Below are positions 8,209 through 16,172 of a stretch of 64,000 bases of DNA, in pieces. The stretch comes from Clavibacter sp. B3I6. Its GTDB lineage: Bacteria > Actinomycetota > Actinomycetes > Actinomycetales > Microbacteriaceae. The stretch's first letter is position 1. Each line of letters begins with the position of its first letter. The notes under the pieces were generated by a model. The model was not told where the DNA came from and searched no databases. It worked only from the letters and a program-made list of their open reading frames with translations. The stretch is from the NCBI RefSeq assembly GCF_030816895.1, contig NZ_JAUSYL010000001.1, forward strand, positions 1,426,001 through 1,490,000, in the 5' to 3' direction. The position numbers and the translations under genes were made by a program.

Positions 8209-9126
8209 TCATCGCCCGGCGAGGTGGTCGAGCGCGCGGCGGGTGTCGCGCGTGACCTGCTCGGCGACCGCGGCGGGCAGCGGGGCGCGCGGCGGACGCG
8301 TCGGGCCGCCCGTGCTCTCGCCGGCCACGTCGATCGAGAGCTTGATGGCCTGCACGAACTCGGTGCGCGAGTCCCAGCGGAAGACGGGGACGAGGTGGCG
8401 GTACAGGTCCTTCGCCTCCTCGATGCGGCCGGACGTCGCGAGCCCGTACAGCTCGACGGCCTCGCGCGGGAAGGCGTTCGGGTAGCCGGCGAACCAGCCG
8501 ACCGCGCCCATCACGAGCGACTCGAGCAGCAGGTCGTCGGCGCCCGCGATGACGTCGAGGCCGGTGAGGTCCTGGATCTCCGTCACGCGGCGGACGTCGC
8601 CCGAGAACTCCTTGACGGCCACGACGTTCTCGAGCGCGTCGAGGCGCTGCAGGAGCTGCGGCGTCAGGTCGACCTTGGTGTCGATGGGGTTGTTGTAGGC
8701 CATGATCGGCAGGCCCACCTCGTCGACGCGCGCGTAGTGCTCGACGACCTCGTCGTCGCTCGCCCGGTAGAGCGTGGGCGGCAGGAGGAGCACGCCGTCG
8801 GCGCCGTCCTCGGCCGCGATCTCCGCCCACTTCCGCGCCTGGTGCCAGCCGACGCCGTGCACGCCGGCCACGACGATCCCGCGCCCGCCGACCGCCTCGA
8901 CCGCGACCTGCACGACCTTCCGGCGCTCGTCGTCGGTGAGCGAGGAGTACTCGCCGAGCGAGCCGTTGGGGCCGACGCCGCGGCAGCCGTTCCCGATGAG
9001 CCAGTCGCAGTGCGCGGCGTAGGCGTCGTAGTCGACGGCCAGGCCCGCGGGCGCGGACGCGTCCTCGCGGAACGGCAGCGTGGTGGCGACGACGACGCCT
9101 CCGAGGTCCAGGGCGGGTGCGGTCAT
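8209..9126 (-). CDS. DapA-family Delta1-pyrroline-4-hydroxy-2-carboxylate deaminase
   Basis: A 305-residue class I aldolase-fold protein of the dihydrodipicolinate synthase family. Tyr144 in MAYNNP and the Schiff-base lysine Lys172 in VAVKEFSGD are both in place. In hydroxyproline operons this family member dehydrates and deaminates Delta1-pyrroline-4-hydroxy-2-carboxylate to 2-oxoglutarate semialdehyde. The assignment rests mainly on operon context, because the same fold also serves lysine synthesis and sialic acid cleavage; the position between the oxidase and the semialdehyde dehydrogenase genes makes those alternatives unlikely. Its ATG overlaps the stop of the upstream oxidase subunit (ATGA, 9123-9126), so translation is probably coupled. 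Confidence 0.87.
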   Translation of the reverse strand: MTAPALDLGGVVVATTLPFREDASAPAGLAVDYDAYAAHCDWLIGNGCRGVGPNGSLGEYSSLTDDERRKVVQVAVEAVGGRGIVVAGVHGVGWHQARKWAEIAAEDGADGVLLLPPTLYRASDDEVVEHYARVDEVGLPIMAYNNPIDTKVDLTPQLLQRLDALENVVAVKEFSGDVRRVTEIQDLTGLDVIAGADDLLLESLVMGAVGWFAGYPNAFPREAVELYGLATSGRIEEAKDLYRHLVPVFRWDSRTEFVQAIKLSIDVAGESTGGPTRPPRAPLPAAVAEQVTRDTRRALDHLAGR

Positions 9127-10751
9127 GGCATGTCCTTCCGGTCGGTGGTGCGGGGCGGTGCGGGGGTGGTCGGGGGCGCGGGGGCGCGGGGCGGCTCGTC
9201 AGCGCTCGGTTCGTCGGCGCCGGGGGCGGCCGCGGCGAGGGACGGGGGTCCGGCGTCGCGGCGGTCGTACGCGGCGGCGAGCTCGCCCAGGCGCACGGGC
9301 GAGGCGACGGGGCGGCGGTCGGAGCCGGGGGCGGGGGCGGGGGGCGACGCCGCGGCGAGTCCGGTGGACGCGGATCCGGCGGTCGCGGATCCGCACGCCG
9401 GCGCCTCCCCCGCGAGCAGCTCCTCGACGGTGCGCCCGCACACGCGCCCCTGGCAGATGCCGAGGCCGGCGCGCGTGGCGAGCTTCATGGAGCGGAGGTC
9501 GGTGGAGGCGGCGGCGCGGGCGGTGGCGCGGATCCGGCCGACGGGCACCTCCTCGCAGCGGCAGGCGAGCGTGTCGTCCCGGAGCCAGCCGGTCCAGCCG
9601 GGGCGGATCCCGTGCGCCGCCTCGATGCGGCGGGCCACGTCGTGCGCGACCGCGCGGCGGCGGACCGCGGGGGCGCAGGCCGCGTCGGTCGGGGATCCGC
9701 CCGCGGCGCAGTGCCCGGCCACCTCGCCCTCCGCGAGCGCCTGGTCCACTCCCCCGATGCCCGTGATCTCGCCCGCGGCGAAGACCCCGCGGGGCCCCGC
9801 GCCCTGCGCCGCGTCGACCTCGACGAACCGGTCGGCGCCGATGCGGCAGCCCGCCGCGATCGGCAGCTCGAGCCGGGGCGTGAAGCCGTGGCCGACGCAC
9901 ACGGCATCGACCGCGATCCGCCGCTCGGTGCCCGGGATCGGCGCCCACGACGCGTCGAGGCGCTGCACCGTGACGGCCTCGACGCGGTCGACGCCGTGGG
10001 CCGCCACGACCGCGCTGCCGGTGGCGTACCCGATCCGCTCGCGCGCCAGCACGGACACGTAGCCGGCGAGCTCGGCCGCCTTGTGCGGCGCGCGGGCGAG
10101 GCCGAGCGGATCCCGCAGCCAGCCGCGCGCGAGGCCGGGCACGCGCGCGGCCTCGTGGATCCCGACGACGCGCGCCCCCGCCTGCACGAGGGAGACGGCG
10201 ACGGGGAGGAGGAAGGGCCCGGCGCCCGCGACGACGACGCGGTCGCCGATGGCCACGCGCTCGCCCTTCGCGAGGGCCTGCGCGGCGCCCGCGGTGAAGA
10301 CGCCCGGCAGGTCCCAGCCGGGGAACGGGAGCGTGCGGTCGTGCGCGCCGGTCGCGAGCACGAGCGCGTCGGGACGGAGGGTCCGGGGCGCGCGACGGGA
10401 TCCGTCGACCGGGCCCACGAGCGCGTGCACGACGGCGGCCGGGGCGTCGATCCCGCTGGCCGCGGGCCGCTCGATCGCCCACACCTGCGCGCCGGTCACG
10501 ACCTCGCAGCCGTCGTCGGCGGCGAGCCGCCCCCGGAGCGCGGTGAACACGTTCCAGCCGTGGTGCAGGATCCGCTCGCGCGCGGCCGGCCGCGACGACG
10601 GCAGGTGCCGCCAGTACTGGCCGCCCAGCTCGTCGGACGCGTCGAGCAGCGTGACGCGCGCGCCCCGGCCCCGCGCGGCGACCGCGGCAGCGAGACCCGC
10701 GGGCCCCGCGCCGATCACGACGACGTGCCGCCGGTCGTCCGCCGCGCTCAC
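9123..10751 (-). CDS. D-hydroxyproline oxidase, FAD/NAD-linked alpha subunit (opine oxidase subunit A type)
   Basis: A 542-residue pyridine-nucleotide-disulfide-type flavoprotein of the HcnB/opine oxidase A family. It opens with the dinucleotide fold VVIGAGPAGLAAAVAARG and has a second nucleotide-binding segment near the middle (VVVAGAGPFLLPVAVSL). The C-terminal part carries a BFD-like [2Fe-2S] module with Cys in ACRCEE and GICQGRVCG, followed by an Ala/Pro-rich tail of about 110 residues. With the small ferredoxin-like protein and the DAO-type flavoprotein upstream it should form a multimeric oxidase/dehydrogenase for cis-4-hydroxy-D-proline. The GTG at 10751 is chosen because it overlaps the preceding stop (GTGA) and directly precedes the FAD motif. 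The long low-complexity tail is unusual for the family. Confidence 0.85.
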   Translation of the reverse strand: MSAADDRRHVVVIGAGPAGLAAAVAARGRGARVTLLDASDELGGQYWRHLPSSRPAARERILHHGWNVFTALRGRLAADDGCEVVTGAQVWAIERPAASGIDAPAAVVHALVGPVDGSRRAPRTLRPDALVLATGAHDRTLPFPGWDLPGVFTAGAAQALAKGERVAIGDRVVVAGAGPFLLPVAVSLVQAGARVVGIHEAARVPGLARGWLRDPLGLARAPHKAAELAGYVSVLARERIGYATGSAVVAAHGVDRVEAVTVQRLDASWAPIPGTERRIAVDAVCVGHGFTPRLELPIAAGCRIGADRFVEVDAAQGAGPRGVFAAGEITGIGGVDQALAEGEVAGHCAAGGSPTDAACAPAVRRRAVAHDVARRIEAAHGIRPGWTGWLRDDTLACRCEEVPVGRIRATARAAASTDLRSMKLATRAGLGICQGRVCGRTVEELLAGEAPACGSATAGSASTGLAAASPPAPAPGSDRRPVASPVRLGELAAAYDRRDAGPPSLAAAAPGADEPSADEPPRAPAPPTTPAPPRTTDRKDMP

Positions 10752-11089
10752 GGGGCGTCCCCCGCACGCGCGTCGTCCGGAACGGTGGCGCCGGGCCCGG
10801 TCTCGACGACGTCGCCCTCCACGGCGCGGCGCTGGCAGGCGCGCACGTCCGGCAGCCCGTTGACCGTGACGGTGCAGTCGAAGCACACGCCGATCCCGCA
10901 GAACACGCCGCGCGGCCGTCCGGCGCTCGCGGTCGTCCGCCACGCGAGCGTGCCCGAGGCGAGCAGCGCGCCGGCGATGGTCTGGCCGCGGAGGCCCTCG
11001 ACCGGATCCCCGTCCACCGTGAAGCGCACGGCCTCCGCGGGCCCGGGCCGCACGGGGTCGCGCGCGGGGTCCACGCGCCGAGGCGTCAT
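10748..11089 (-). CDS. (2Fe-2S)-binding gamma subunit of the D-hydroxyproline oxidase
   Basis: A 113-residue plant-type ferredoxin-like protein of the HcnA/opine oxidase C family. Cys64, Cys69 and Cys72 lie in GVFCGIGVCFDC, with a fourth, Cys85, in VRACQR: the usual C-x4-C-x2-C-xn-C spacing of a [2Fe-2S] cluster. It should transfer electrons between the two flavoprotein subunits encoded on each side. Its ATG at 11089 overlaps the stop of the upstream gene (ATGA) and its stop overlaps the downstream GTG. Three consecutive 4-base overlaps (11086-11089, 10748-10751, 9123-9126) indicate tight translational coupling and near-stoichiometric synthesis. Confidence 0.88.
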   Translation of the reverse strand: MTPRRVDPARDPVRPGPAEAVRFTVDGDPVEGLRGQTIAGALLASGTLAWRTTASAGRPRGVFCGIGVCFDCTVTVNGLPDVRACQRRAVEGDVVETGPGATVPDDARAGDAP

Positions 11090-12327
11090 GCGCGCACCCG
11101 GTCGGCGTCCGTGACGGCGTCGGCGAGCGGAGGAGCCGGGGCGCCCGCGGCGTCCGGCATCGCGAGGCCGAGCGAGGCGCGCGCGACCGAGAAGGGCCGC
11201 ACGTCGAGCGCGGGCGCGGATCCGGTCATCAGCGCGGCGATCAGGTCGGCGGTCGCGACGGACAGCCCGATCCCGGCGCCCTCGTGCCCGCTCGCGTGCC
11301 AGAGGCCCGGCAGCCGGGGGTCCGGCCCGACGACGGGCAGGTGGTCGGGCAGGTAGGGGCGGAAGCCGCCGTAGGACCGCATGGCGCTCGCGTCGGCGAG
11401 GAAGGGGAAGAGCCGCACGGCCTTCGCGGCGAGCTCCTCGAGCACGGCCACGCGCAGCGACGCGTCGAAGCCCACGCGCTCGCGACTGGATCCGATGAGC
11501 ACGGTCCCCGACGGCGTGGACTCCACGACGCCCGAGGTCTGCAGCGCCCCGTCGCCGGACCCGACCGCGCCCACGTAGTCGCCGTCGTAGACCTTGTGCA
11601 GGATCCGGTGCGGCATGCGGGTGGTGACGAGCACGACCCCGCGCCGCGGCAGCACGGGCAGCTCGACGCCGAGGGCGCGCGCCACCTCGCCCGACCAGGG
11701 GCCGGCGGCGACGAGCACGTCGTCGGCCGGGATGTCGCCCGCGGTCGTCCGCACGCCGCGGAGGGCGCCGTCGGGTCCGAGGATCGGGCCGGTCACCGCG
11801 ACGCCCGTGCGGACGACGGCCCCCGCGCGGCGGGCGGACGCGGCGAGCGCCTCCGTCGCGATGGCGGGCTGCACCTGCGCGTCCTCGGGGTAGTGCACGG
11901 CGGCGGTGATCGCGGGGTTCAGCCACGGCTCCAGCTCGAGCGCGCGGCGGACGTCGACGGGGACCGCTCGGACGCCCGCGGTGCGCTGCGCGGCGGCGAA
12001 GGCGAGGAGCGGATCCGCGCCCTCGTCCGTGGTCGTGACGACGAGACCGCCCTTGGGCTCGTACTCGATGGACGGGAGCGCGTCGCCCAGCTCGTCCGCG
12101 AGCTCGGCGGCCACCTCGGGCCAGCGGCGCGCGGCCAGCTGCGCGAGCTCCAGCTCGGCGCCGGGTCCCTTGTCGGACACGAGGATGTTGCCCTCGCCCT
12201 GCGCGCTCGTGCCGGACGCGACCGCGGCCCGCTCGACGACGGTGACGCGGATCCCGGCGCGGGCGAGCGACCGGGCGCACGCCGCCCCCACGATGCCCCC
12301 GCCGACGACGACCACGTGACGCGTCAT
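11086..12327 (-). CDS. D-hydroxyproline oxidase, FAD-dependent beta subunit (DAO family)
   Basis: A 413-residue FAD-dependent oxidoreductase of the D-amino acid oxidase/sarcosine oxidase beta fold. The FAD motif VVVVGGGIVGAACARSLA is at residues 4-21. The C-terminal GFRPYLPDHLPVVGP and HASGHEGAGIGLS segments are conserved flavin-contacting elements of D-amino acid dehydrogenases. It should oxidise cis-4-hydroxy-D-proline to Delta1-pyrroline-4-hydroxy-2-carboxylate. It is the first gene of the six-gene operon. The promoter lies in the 113 bases between 12328 and 12440, which also hold a palindromic GntR-type operator. D-proline or opines are alternative substrates, but the rest of the operon argues for hydroxyproline. 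Confidence 0.86.
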   Translation of the reverse strand: MTRHVVVVGGGIVGAACARSLARAGIRVTVVERAAVASGTSAQGEGNILVSDKGPGAELELAQLAARRWPEVAAELADELGDALPSIEYEPKGGLVVTTTDEGADPLLAFAAAQRTAGVRAVPVDVRRALELEPWLNPAITAAVHYPEDAQVQPAIATEALAASARRAGAVVRTGVAVTGPILGPDGALRGVRTTAGDIPADDVLVAAGPWSGEVARALGVELPVLPRRGVVLVTTRMPHRILHKVYDGDYVGAVGSGDGALQTSGVVESTPSGTVLIGSSRERVGFDASLRVAVLEELAAKAVRLFPFLADASAMRSYGGFRPYLPDHLPVVGPDPRLPGLWHASGHEGAGIGLSVATADLIAALMTGSAPALDVRPFSVARASLGLAMPDAAGAPAPPLADAVTDADRVRA

Positions 12328-12392
12328 GCTGTCCTGCTCTCACGGGTCGGTGCGCCTCGGGAGGCGGGGTGGGGGTCGGCCGAGTCAGTAAT

Positions 12393-12403
12393 ATGTCACA
12401 CAT
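12393..12403. promoter_or_regulatory. GntR-type operator ATGT-N3-ACAT before the hydroxyproline operon
   Basis: An 11-base site with perfect ATGT/ACAT half-sites around a 3-base spacer, in the only AT-rich patch between the GntR gene and the first oxidase gene and about 65 bases upstream of the oxidase start. FCD-type GntR proteins usually bind short palindromes of this kind. The best -10 candidate for the operon (TATTAC on the minus strand) lies against it, so the bound regulator would block transcription. The site is seen; binding by the adjacent GntR protein is inference. Confidence 0.5.
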
Positions 12404-12440
12404 CGTGCCGGAGCGGAAGCTCCGCGTGCGTGTCGGGTCG

Positions 12441-13175
12441 TCAGACCTCGGCGACCGCGGGATCCGCGTCCGGCACCGCGCCGTCGACCGCCGCGGCAGC
12501 CGGCTCCTCGCCCTCGCCGCGCCCGGCCCACCAGCCGGTGGCGTGCCGGATGTGCCGCACCATCAGCTCGTGGGCGGCCGGGCCGTCGCCGCGGACCAGC
12601 GCCCGCAGCAGCTCGTGGTGCTCCGCGGCGGAGGCGTCCAGCAGGCTGCTCTCCTTCATCGACGCGAGGCCGACCAGCCGAGTGCGCGAGCGGAGGTCCG
12701 CGATGGCCTCCGTGAGCACGGGGTTGCCGAGCATCCGCGTGAGGGAGAGGTGGAGCTCCTGGTCCGCCTGCAGGTACGCCCGGAGGTCGCCCTCGCGCGC
12801 GCCCTGCTCGATGCGGTCGGCGAGCGCCTCGAGACCCGGCAGCGCGCCCTCGGGCAGCTTCCCGGCGAGCCGCTCCATGGCGGGCGCCTCGAGGAGCTGG
12901 CGCACCTCCACCAGGTGGGCGAGCTCCTCGTCGCTCACCGCCGTGACCCGGAAGCCCTTGTTGCGCACGGTCTCGACGAACCCGCGCTTCTCGAGGTCGA
13001 GCACCGCCTCGCGCACGGGCGTGGCCGAGACGTCGAAGCGCACGGCGAGCGTGGGGACGGTGATGAGCGTGCCCGGCTCCAGCTCACCGGAGACGATGGC
13101 GGCGGACAGGGCCTGGTGCACGTGCTCGCGCAGGCTCTCGCGCGGGGGTGCGGGACGCAGTGCGGAGAGGCTCAC
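12441..13175 (-). CDS. GntR family (FCD subfamily) regulator of the hydroxyproline operon
   Basis: A 244-residue transcription factor. The N-terminal winged helix (about 14-80) has the GntR pattern with the recognition region VPTLAVRFDVSATPVREAVLDLEKRGFVE. The C-terminal all-helical FCD domain (about 85-220) carries typical ligand and metal histidines (HLSLTRMLGN, EHHELLRAL, HIRHATGWW). It lies immediately upstream of the hydroxyproline operon on the same strand, and the operator-like site at 12393-12403 is in the gap. The likely inducer is hydroxyproline or a pathway intermediate. The last ~25 residues are Ala/Pro/Asp-rich and outside the fold. Alternative start codons exist, but MSLSALRP leads directly into the first helix. 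Confidence 0.85.
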   Translation of the reverse strand: MSLSALRPAPPRESLREHVHQALSAAIVSGELEPGTLITVPTLAVRFDVSATPVREAVLDLEKRGFVETVRNKGFRVTAVSDEELAHLVEVRQLLEAPAMERLAGKLPEGALPGLEALADRIEQGAREGDLRAYLQADQELHLSLTRMLGNPVLTEAIADLRSRTRLVGLASMKESSLLDASAAEHHELLRALVRGDGPAAHELMVRHIRHATGWWAGRGEGEEPAAAAVDGAVPDADPAVAEV

Positions 13176-13194
13176 GCGGGTCCTCCTCCTGGGA

Positions 13195-13338
13195 TCAGGA
13201 CGGGGACCGCTGCATGCTCATCCAGGACTCCAGGCCCCGGGCGTCGATCGGCAGCGCGTCCGACATGACGTCGGACCCCGTCTGCGTCACCACGATATCG
13301 TCTTCGATCCGCACGCCGATGCTCACGGTGGAGCCCGG
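13195..13338 (-). pseudogene. Remnant C-terminus of an Xaa-Pro aminopeptidase
   Basis: The last ~45 codons before the stop at 13195 read IGVRIEDDIVVTQTGSDVM and then SDALPIDARGLESWM. This is the ending of M24 Xaa-Pro aminopeptidases, where the G-VRIEDD-V-VT segment supplies a metal-binding glutamate. Nothing upstream of about 13345 on this strand resembles the family, so only about a tenth of the normal gene remains. It lies right before the hydroxyproline regulator, which suggests that an intact peptidase releasing X-Pro or X-Hyp once belonged to the cluster and was deleted. The family match is by recognition; no search was run. Confidence 0.65.
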
Positions 13339-13521
13339 CCTCTTCGAGACATCGCGAATGCGCGCGCGGGTGCGGGCAGTGACGTCTCCCCGATTCCCGC
13401 GTCCTGTCACACGCTGTTGACAGGCGTCGCCGGGAGGGACCGCGTTGATGGAGGCACGCCGGCCGCGCGATCCCGGCTCCTCACAGCTCGCATGGGGCCC
13501 GCGGTCGGACCAGTACGATCG
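13339..13521. other. Intergenic region between peptidase remnant and hairpin region
   Basis: No convincing reading frame. A TTGACA hexamer at about 13418-13423 resembles a -35 box but has no matching -10 at 16-18 bases. A TACGAT hexamer at about 13514-13519 is a better -10 candidate for the plus-strand RNA proposed next. Confidence 0.35.
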
Positions 13522-13650
13522 TGGGCAACGGCGACAGCTCTTCGGGTGAGCTGTCCCGCCAGCGCCGGGCCGGTCTTCGGGTAAAAGTCGGCCGTGTGCG
13601 CGGCCCGGTCCCGCAGCCCTCGAGGCTCGGGACCGGGTCCCTCTCCCCTC
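13522..13650 (+). ncRNA. Candidate structured small RNA with two strong hairpins
   Basis: Between the peptidase remnant and recQ, a TACGAT -10-like box (about 13514-13519) is followed by GACAGCTC/GAGCTGTC around a TTCGGGT loop (13533-13555, perfect 8-bp stem). A second, larger hairpin follows: CCCGGTCCCG and AGCC pair with GGCT and CGGGACCGGG around CTCGA (13604-13637, 14 bp with one bulged C). After it the strand is pyrimidine-rich (TCCCTCTCCCCTCC). The word TCTTCGGGT occurs twice. This is compatible with a ~120-base plus-strand RNA ending in a terminator. The large hairpin could instead be the terminator of recQ, which ends 95 bases away on the other strand. Confidence 0.35.
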
Positions 13651-13731
13651 CGCCCGACCGCGGACGCCCTCGTCCGCGCCGGGAACGCGTCGGGGGACCC
13701 GCGACGCGGCGACCCGCCGACGCGGGGTCCG

Positions 13732-15606
13732 CTACTGGGCGGCCGCGCCCTCCGCGGCGACGACGCCCAGCAGGCCCTCGCCGTAGGTGTCGAGCTTCTT
13801 CTGGCCGACGCCCGTGATGCCGGCCAGCTGGCCGAGGTCCTGCGGGCGGACGGTCGCGACCTCGCGCAGGGTGACGTCGGCGAACACGACGTAGGCGGGC
13901 ACGCCCTGCTCCTTCGCCTGCTCGGAGCGCCACGCGCGCAGCGCCTCGAACAGGCCCTGCGCCTCCTCGGGGAGGTCGACGACCTGCCCGCCCTTAGCCC
14001 GGGTGGTGCGGGTGCCGCGGCCGCGCACGATGCGCTCGGGCTCCTGCCGCATGGGCACCTGCCGGGCGCCCGTGAGCACGTCGCCGCTGCCCGCGGTGAT
14101 GACCAGGGTGCCGTAGCCGTCGTCGCTCACGCCGAGGAGCCCCTGCGCGAGGAGCTGGCGGACGACGCCGCGCCACTGCACGTCGGTGAGCTCGGTGCCG
14201 ATGCCGAAGGTGGCGAGCTGGTCGTGACCCTGCTGCCGCACCCGGTCGGTCTCGTTGCCGAGCAGGATGTCGATGAGGTGCGCCGCGCCGAACCGCTGGT
14301 TGCGCTCGCGCTGCAGCCGCACGATCGTGGACAGCAGCTTCTGCGACGGCACCGTCGCGTCCCACGTGGCGACGGGCTCCAGGCACGTGTCGCAGTTGCC
14401 GCACGGACCCGTCTCCTCGCCGAAGTAGCGGAGGAGCTGCACGCGCCGGCAGCCGACGGTCTCGCAGAGCGCGAGCATCGCGTCGAGGTGCTGCGAGAGC
14501 CGGCGGCGGTGCTGCGCGTCGCCCTCGGACTGGTCGATCATGCGGCGCTGCTGCACCACGTCCTGCAGGCCGTACGCGAGCCAGGCGGTGGAGGGCAGGC
14601 CGTCGCGGCCGGCGCGGCCGGTCTCCTGGTAGTAGCCCTCGATGGACTTGGGCAGGTCGACGTGGGCGACGAAGCGCACGTCGGGCTTGTCGATGCCCAT
14701 GCCGAACGCGATGGTGGCGCACATGACGATGCCGTCCTCGCGGAGGAAGCGCGCCTGGTTGCGCTGGCGCACGGCGGCGTCGAGGCCCGCGTGGTACGGG
14801 AGCGCCGTGATCCCCTGCTTGTTCAGCGCCTCCGCCGTCTGCTCGACGGTCTTGCGGCTGAGGCAGTAGACGATGCCCGCGTCGCCCGCGTGCTCGGTGC
14901 GGATGAGGTCGATCAGCTGCTTGCGCGGCTCGGCCTTCGGCACGATGCGGTACCGGATGTTCGGCCGGTCGAACGAGGAGACGAAGTGGCGCGCGTCCTG
15001 GAGACCCAGGCGGGCGGTGATGTCGGCGTGCGTGGCCTCGTTGGCCGTGGCCGTGAGGGCGATGCGCGGAACGGTGGGCCAGCGCTCCTCGAGCATGGAC
15101 AGCGCGAGGTAGTCCTTGCGGAAGTCGTGGCCCCACTGGGACACGCAGTGCGCCTCGTCGATGGCGAACAGGGCGATGCGGGCCTCGTCGAGGAGGCGGC
15201 CCATGCGGTCGAGGATGAGGCGCTCGGGCGCGAGGTAGAGCAGGTCGAGGTCGCCCGCGAGGAGGGCCCGCTCGACCTCGCGGCTCTCCTCGAGGTCCTG
15301 CGTGGAGTTGAGGAACGCGGCGCGGACGCCGACGGCCCGCAGGGCGTCGACCTGGTCCTGCATGAGCGCGATGAGCGGCGAGATGACGACGCCGGTGCCC
15401 TCGCGGACGAGGCTCGGGATCTGGTAGCAGAGCGACTTGCCGCCGCCGGTGGGCATGAGCACGAGGGCGTCGCCGCCGCCGATGACGTGCTCGACGATCT
15501 CCTGCTGGTCGCCGCGGAAGGCGTCGTACCCGAAGACCGTGCCGAGGCGCTCGAGGGCGGGGGCCAGCGCGGTGCCGCCGGCGGGAGCGGGAGGGGTGGA
15601 GGTCAT
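13732..15606 (-). CDS. recQ: ATP-dependent DNA helicase RecQ
   Basis: A 624-residue 3'-5' DNA helicase of the RecQ family, acting in recombination and replication-fork repair. Walker A is MPTGGGKSLCY near residue 50 and the Walker B DEAH motif lies in ALFAIDEAHCVSQWGHDFR. The helicase C-terminal domain includes YHAGLDAAVRQRNQARF and GRAGRDG. A zinc-binding set of cysteines follows (CETVGC, CGNCDTC), then the RQC winged helix (about 410-510) and a C-terminal HRDC domain (about 535-615). Length and domain order are standard. The ATG at 15606 has TACGAT seven bases upstream, so the mRNA may be leaderless. It appears monocistronic. Confidence 0.95.
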   Translation of the reverse strand: MTSTPPAPAGGTALAPALERLGTVFGYDAFRGDQQEIVEHVIGGGDALVLMPTGGGKSLCYQIPSLVREGTGVVISPLIALMQDQVDALRAVGVRAAFLNSTQDLEESREVERALLAGDLDLLYLAPERLILDRMGRLLDEARIALFAIDEAHCVSQWGHDFRKDYLALSMLEERWPTVPRIALTATANEATHADITARLGLQDARHFVSSFDRPNIRYRIVPKAEPRKQLIDLIRTEHAGDAGIVYCLSRKTVEQTAEALNKQGITALPYHAGLDAAVRQRNQARFLREDGIVMCATIAFGMGIDKPDVRFVAHVDLPKSIEGYYQETGRAGRDGLPSTAWLAYGLQDVVQQRRMIDQSEGDAQHRRRLSQHLDAMLALCETVGCRRVQLLRYFGEETGPCGNCDTCLEPVATWDATVPSQKLLSTIVRLQRERNQRFGAAHLIDILLGNETDRVRQQGHDQLATFGIGTELTDVQWRGVVRQLLAQGLLGVSDDGYGTLVITAGSGDVLTGARQVPMRQEPERIVRGRGTRTTRAKGGQVVDLPEEAQGLFEALRAWRSEQAKEQGVPAYVVFADVTLREVATVRPQDLGQLAGITGVGQKKLDTYGEGLLGVVAAEGAAAQ

Positions 15607-15669
15607 CGGGGCAATCGTATCCGCCGGCCGCGCGGGGCGACGGGGGCGGTGCGGGCGGCGGGGACGCGG

Positions 15670-15699
15670 ACGGCCCCTCCCCGGATGGGGAGGGGCCGT
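15670..15699 (-). terminator. Strong hairpin terminator after the thioredoxin gene
   Basis: ACGGCCCCTCCCC and GGGGAGGGGCCGT form a perfect 13-bp stem around a GGAT loop, 19 bases past the thioredoxin stop. No long T-run follows, as is usual for this GC-rich genome. Confidence 0.8.
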
Positions 15700-15718
15700 C
15701 GTCGCGGTGCGATGCGGA

Positions 15719-16120
15719 TCAGACCGCGGTCGGGTCCGCGCTCGCGCCGGGCGTGGCCGCAGCGGCCTCGGCGGCCGCCTGCTCCTTGAGGGCGGCCACG
15801 TCGACGGCGCGCACCTCCTGGATCAGCGACTCGAGGGCCGGGGCGGGCAGCGCGCCGGCCTGGCTGAAGATGAGCGTCTGGTCCTTGAAGATCATCAGCG
15901 TGGGGATGGCGGAGATGTTCGCCTGCTGCGCGAGGAACTGCTGCGCCTCGGTGTCGACCTTGCCGTGGACGATGTCGGCGTGCTTCTCGCTCGACTGGTC
16001 GAAGACGGGGGCGAACTGCTTGCAGGGGCCGCACCAGTCGGCCCAGAAGTCGACGACGACGATGCCGTTCTGGTCGACGATGCTCTCGAAGTTCTCGGCG
16101 GTGAGCTCGGTGGTGGCCAT
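15719..16120 (-). CDS. trxA: Thioredoxin
   Basis: A 133-residue thioredoxin with the redox motif WCGPC (Cys30 and Cys33) in DFWADWCGPCKQFAP and the cis-proline loop ISAIPTLMIF near residue 72. Cytoplasmic disulfide reductase, presumably reduced by thioredoxin reductase encoded elsewhere. It is about 25 residues longer than E. coli TrxA owing to an Ala/Glu-rich C-terminal extension (LKEQAAAEAAAATPG) seen in some actinobacterial homologues. The ATG at 16120 opens the standard N-terminus. It is flanked by strong terminator hairpins on both sides, so it is a single-gene unit. Confidence 0.94.
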   Translation of the reverse strand: MATTELTAENFESIVDQNGIVVVDFWADWCGPCKQFAPVFDQSSEKHADIVHGKVDTEAQQFLAQQANISAIPTLMIFKDQTLIFSQAGALPAPALESLIQEVRAVDVAALKEQAAAEAAAATPGASADPTAV

Positions 16121-16172
16121 GGTGCGTCCTCTTCTCGTGTCGCTCGTGCGGTCACGGGGTGCAACCGGCCCG

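Noticed and set aside
8209..9126. Lysine-pathway dihydrodipicolinate synthase (dapA)
   Set aside because: The gene is translationally coupled to the hydroxyproline oxidase and followed by the epimerase; no lysine genes are nearby.
13418..13423. TTGACA as a -35 box of a sigma-70 promoter
   Set aside because: No -10-like hexamer lies 16-18 bases downstream; the following sequence is GC-only.
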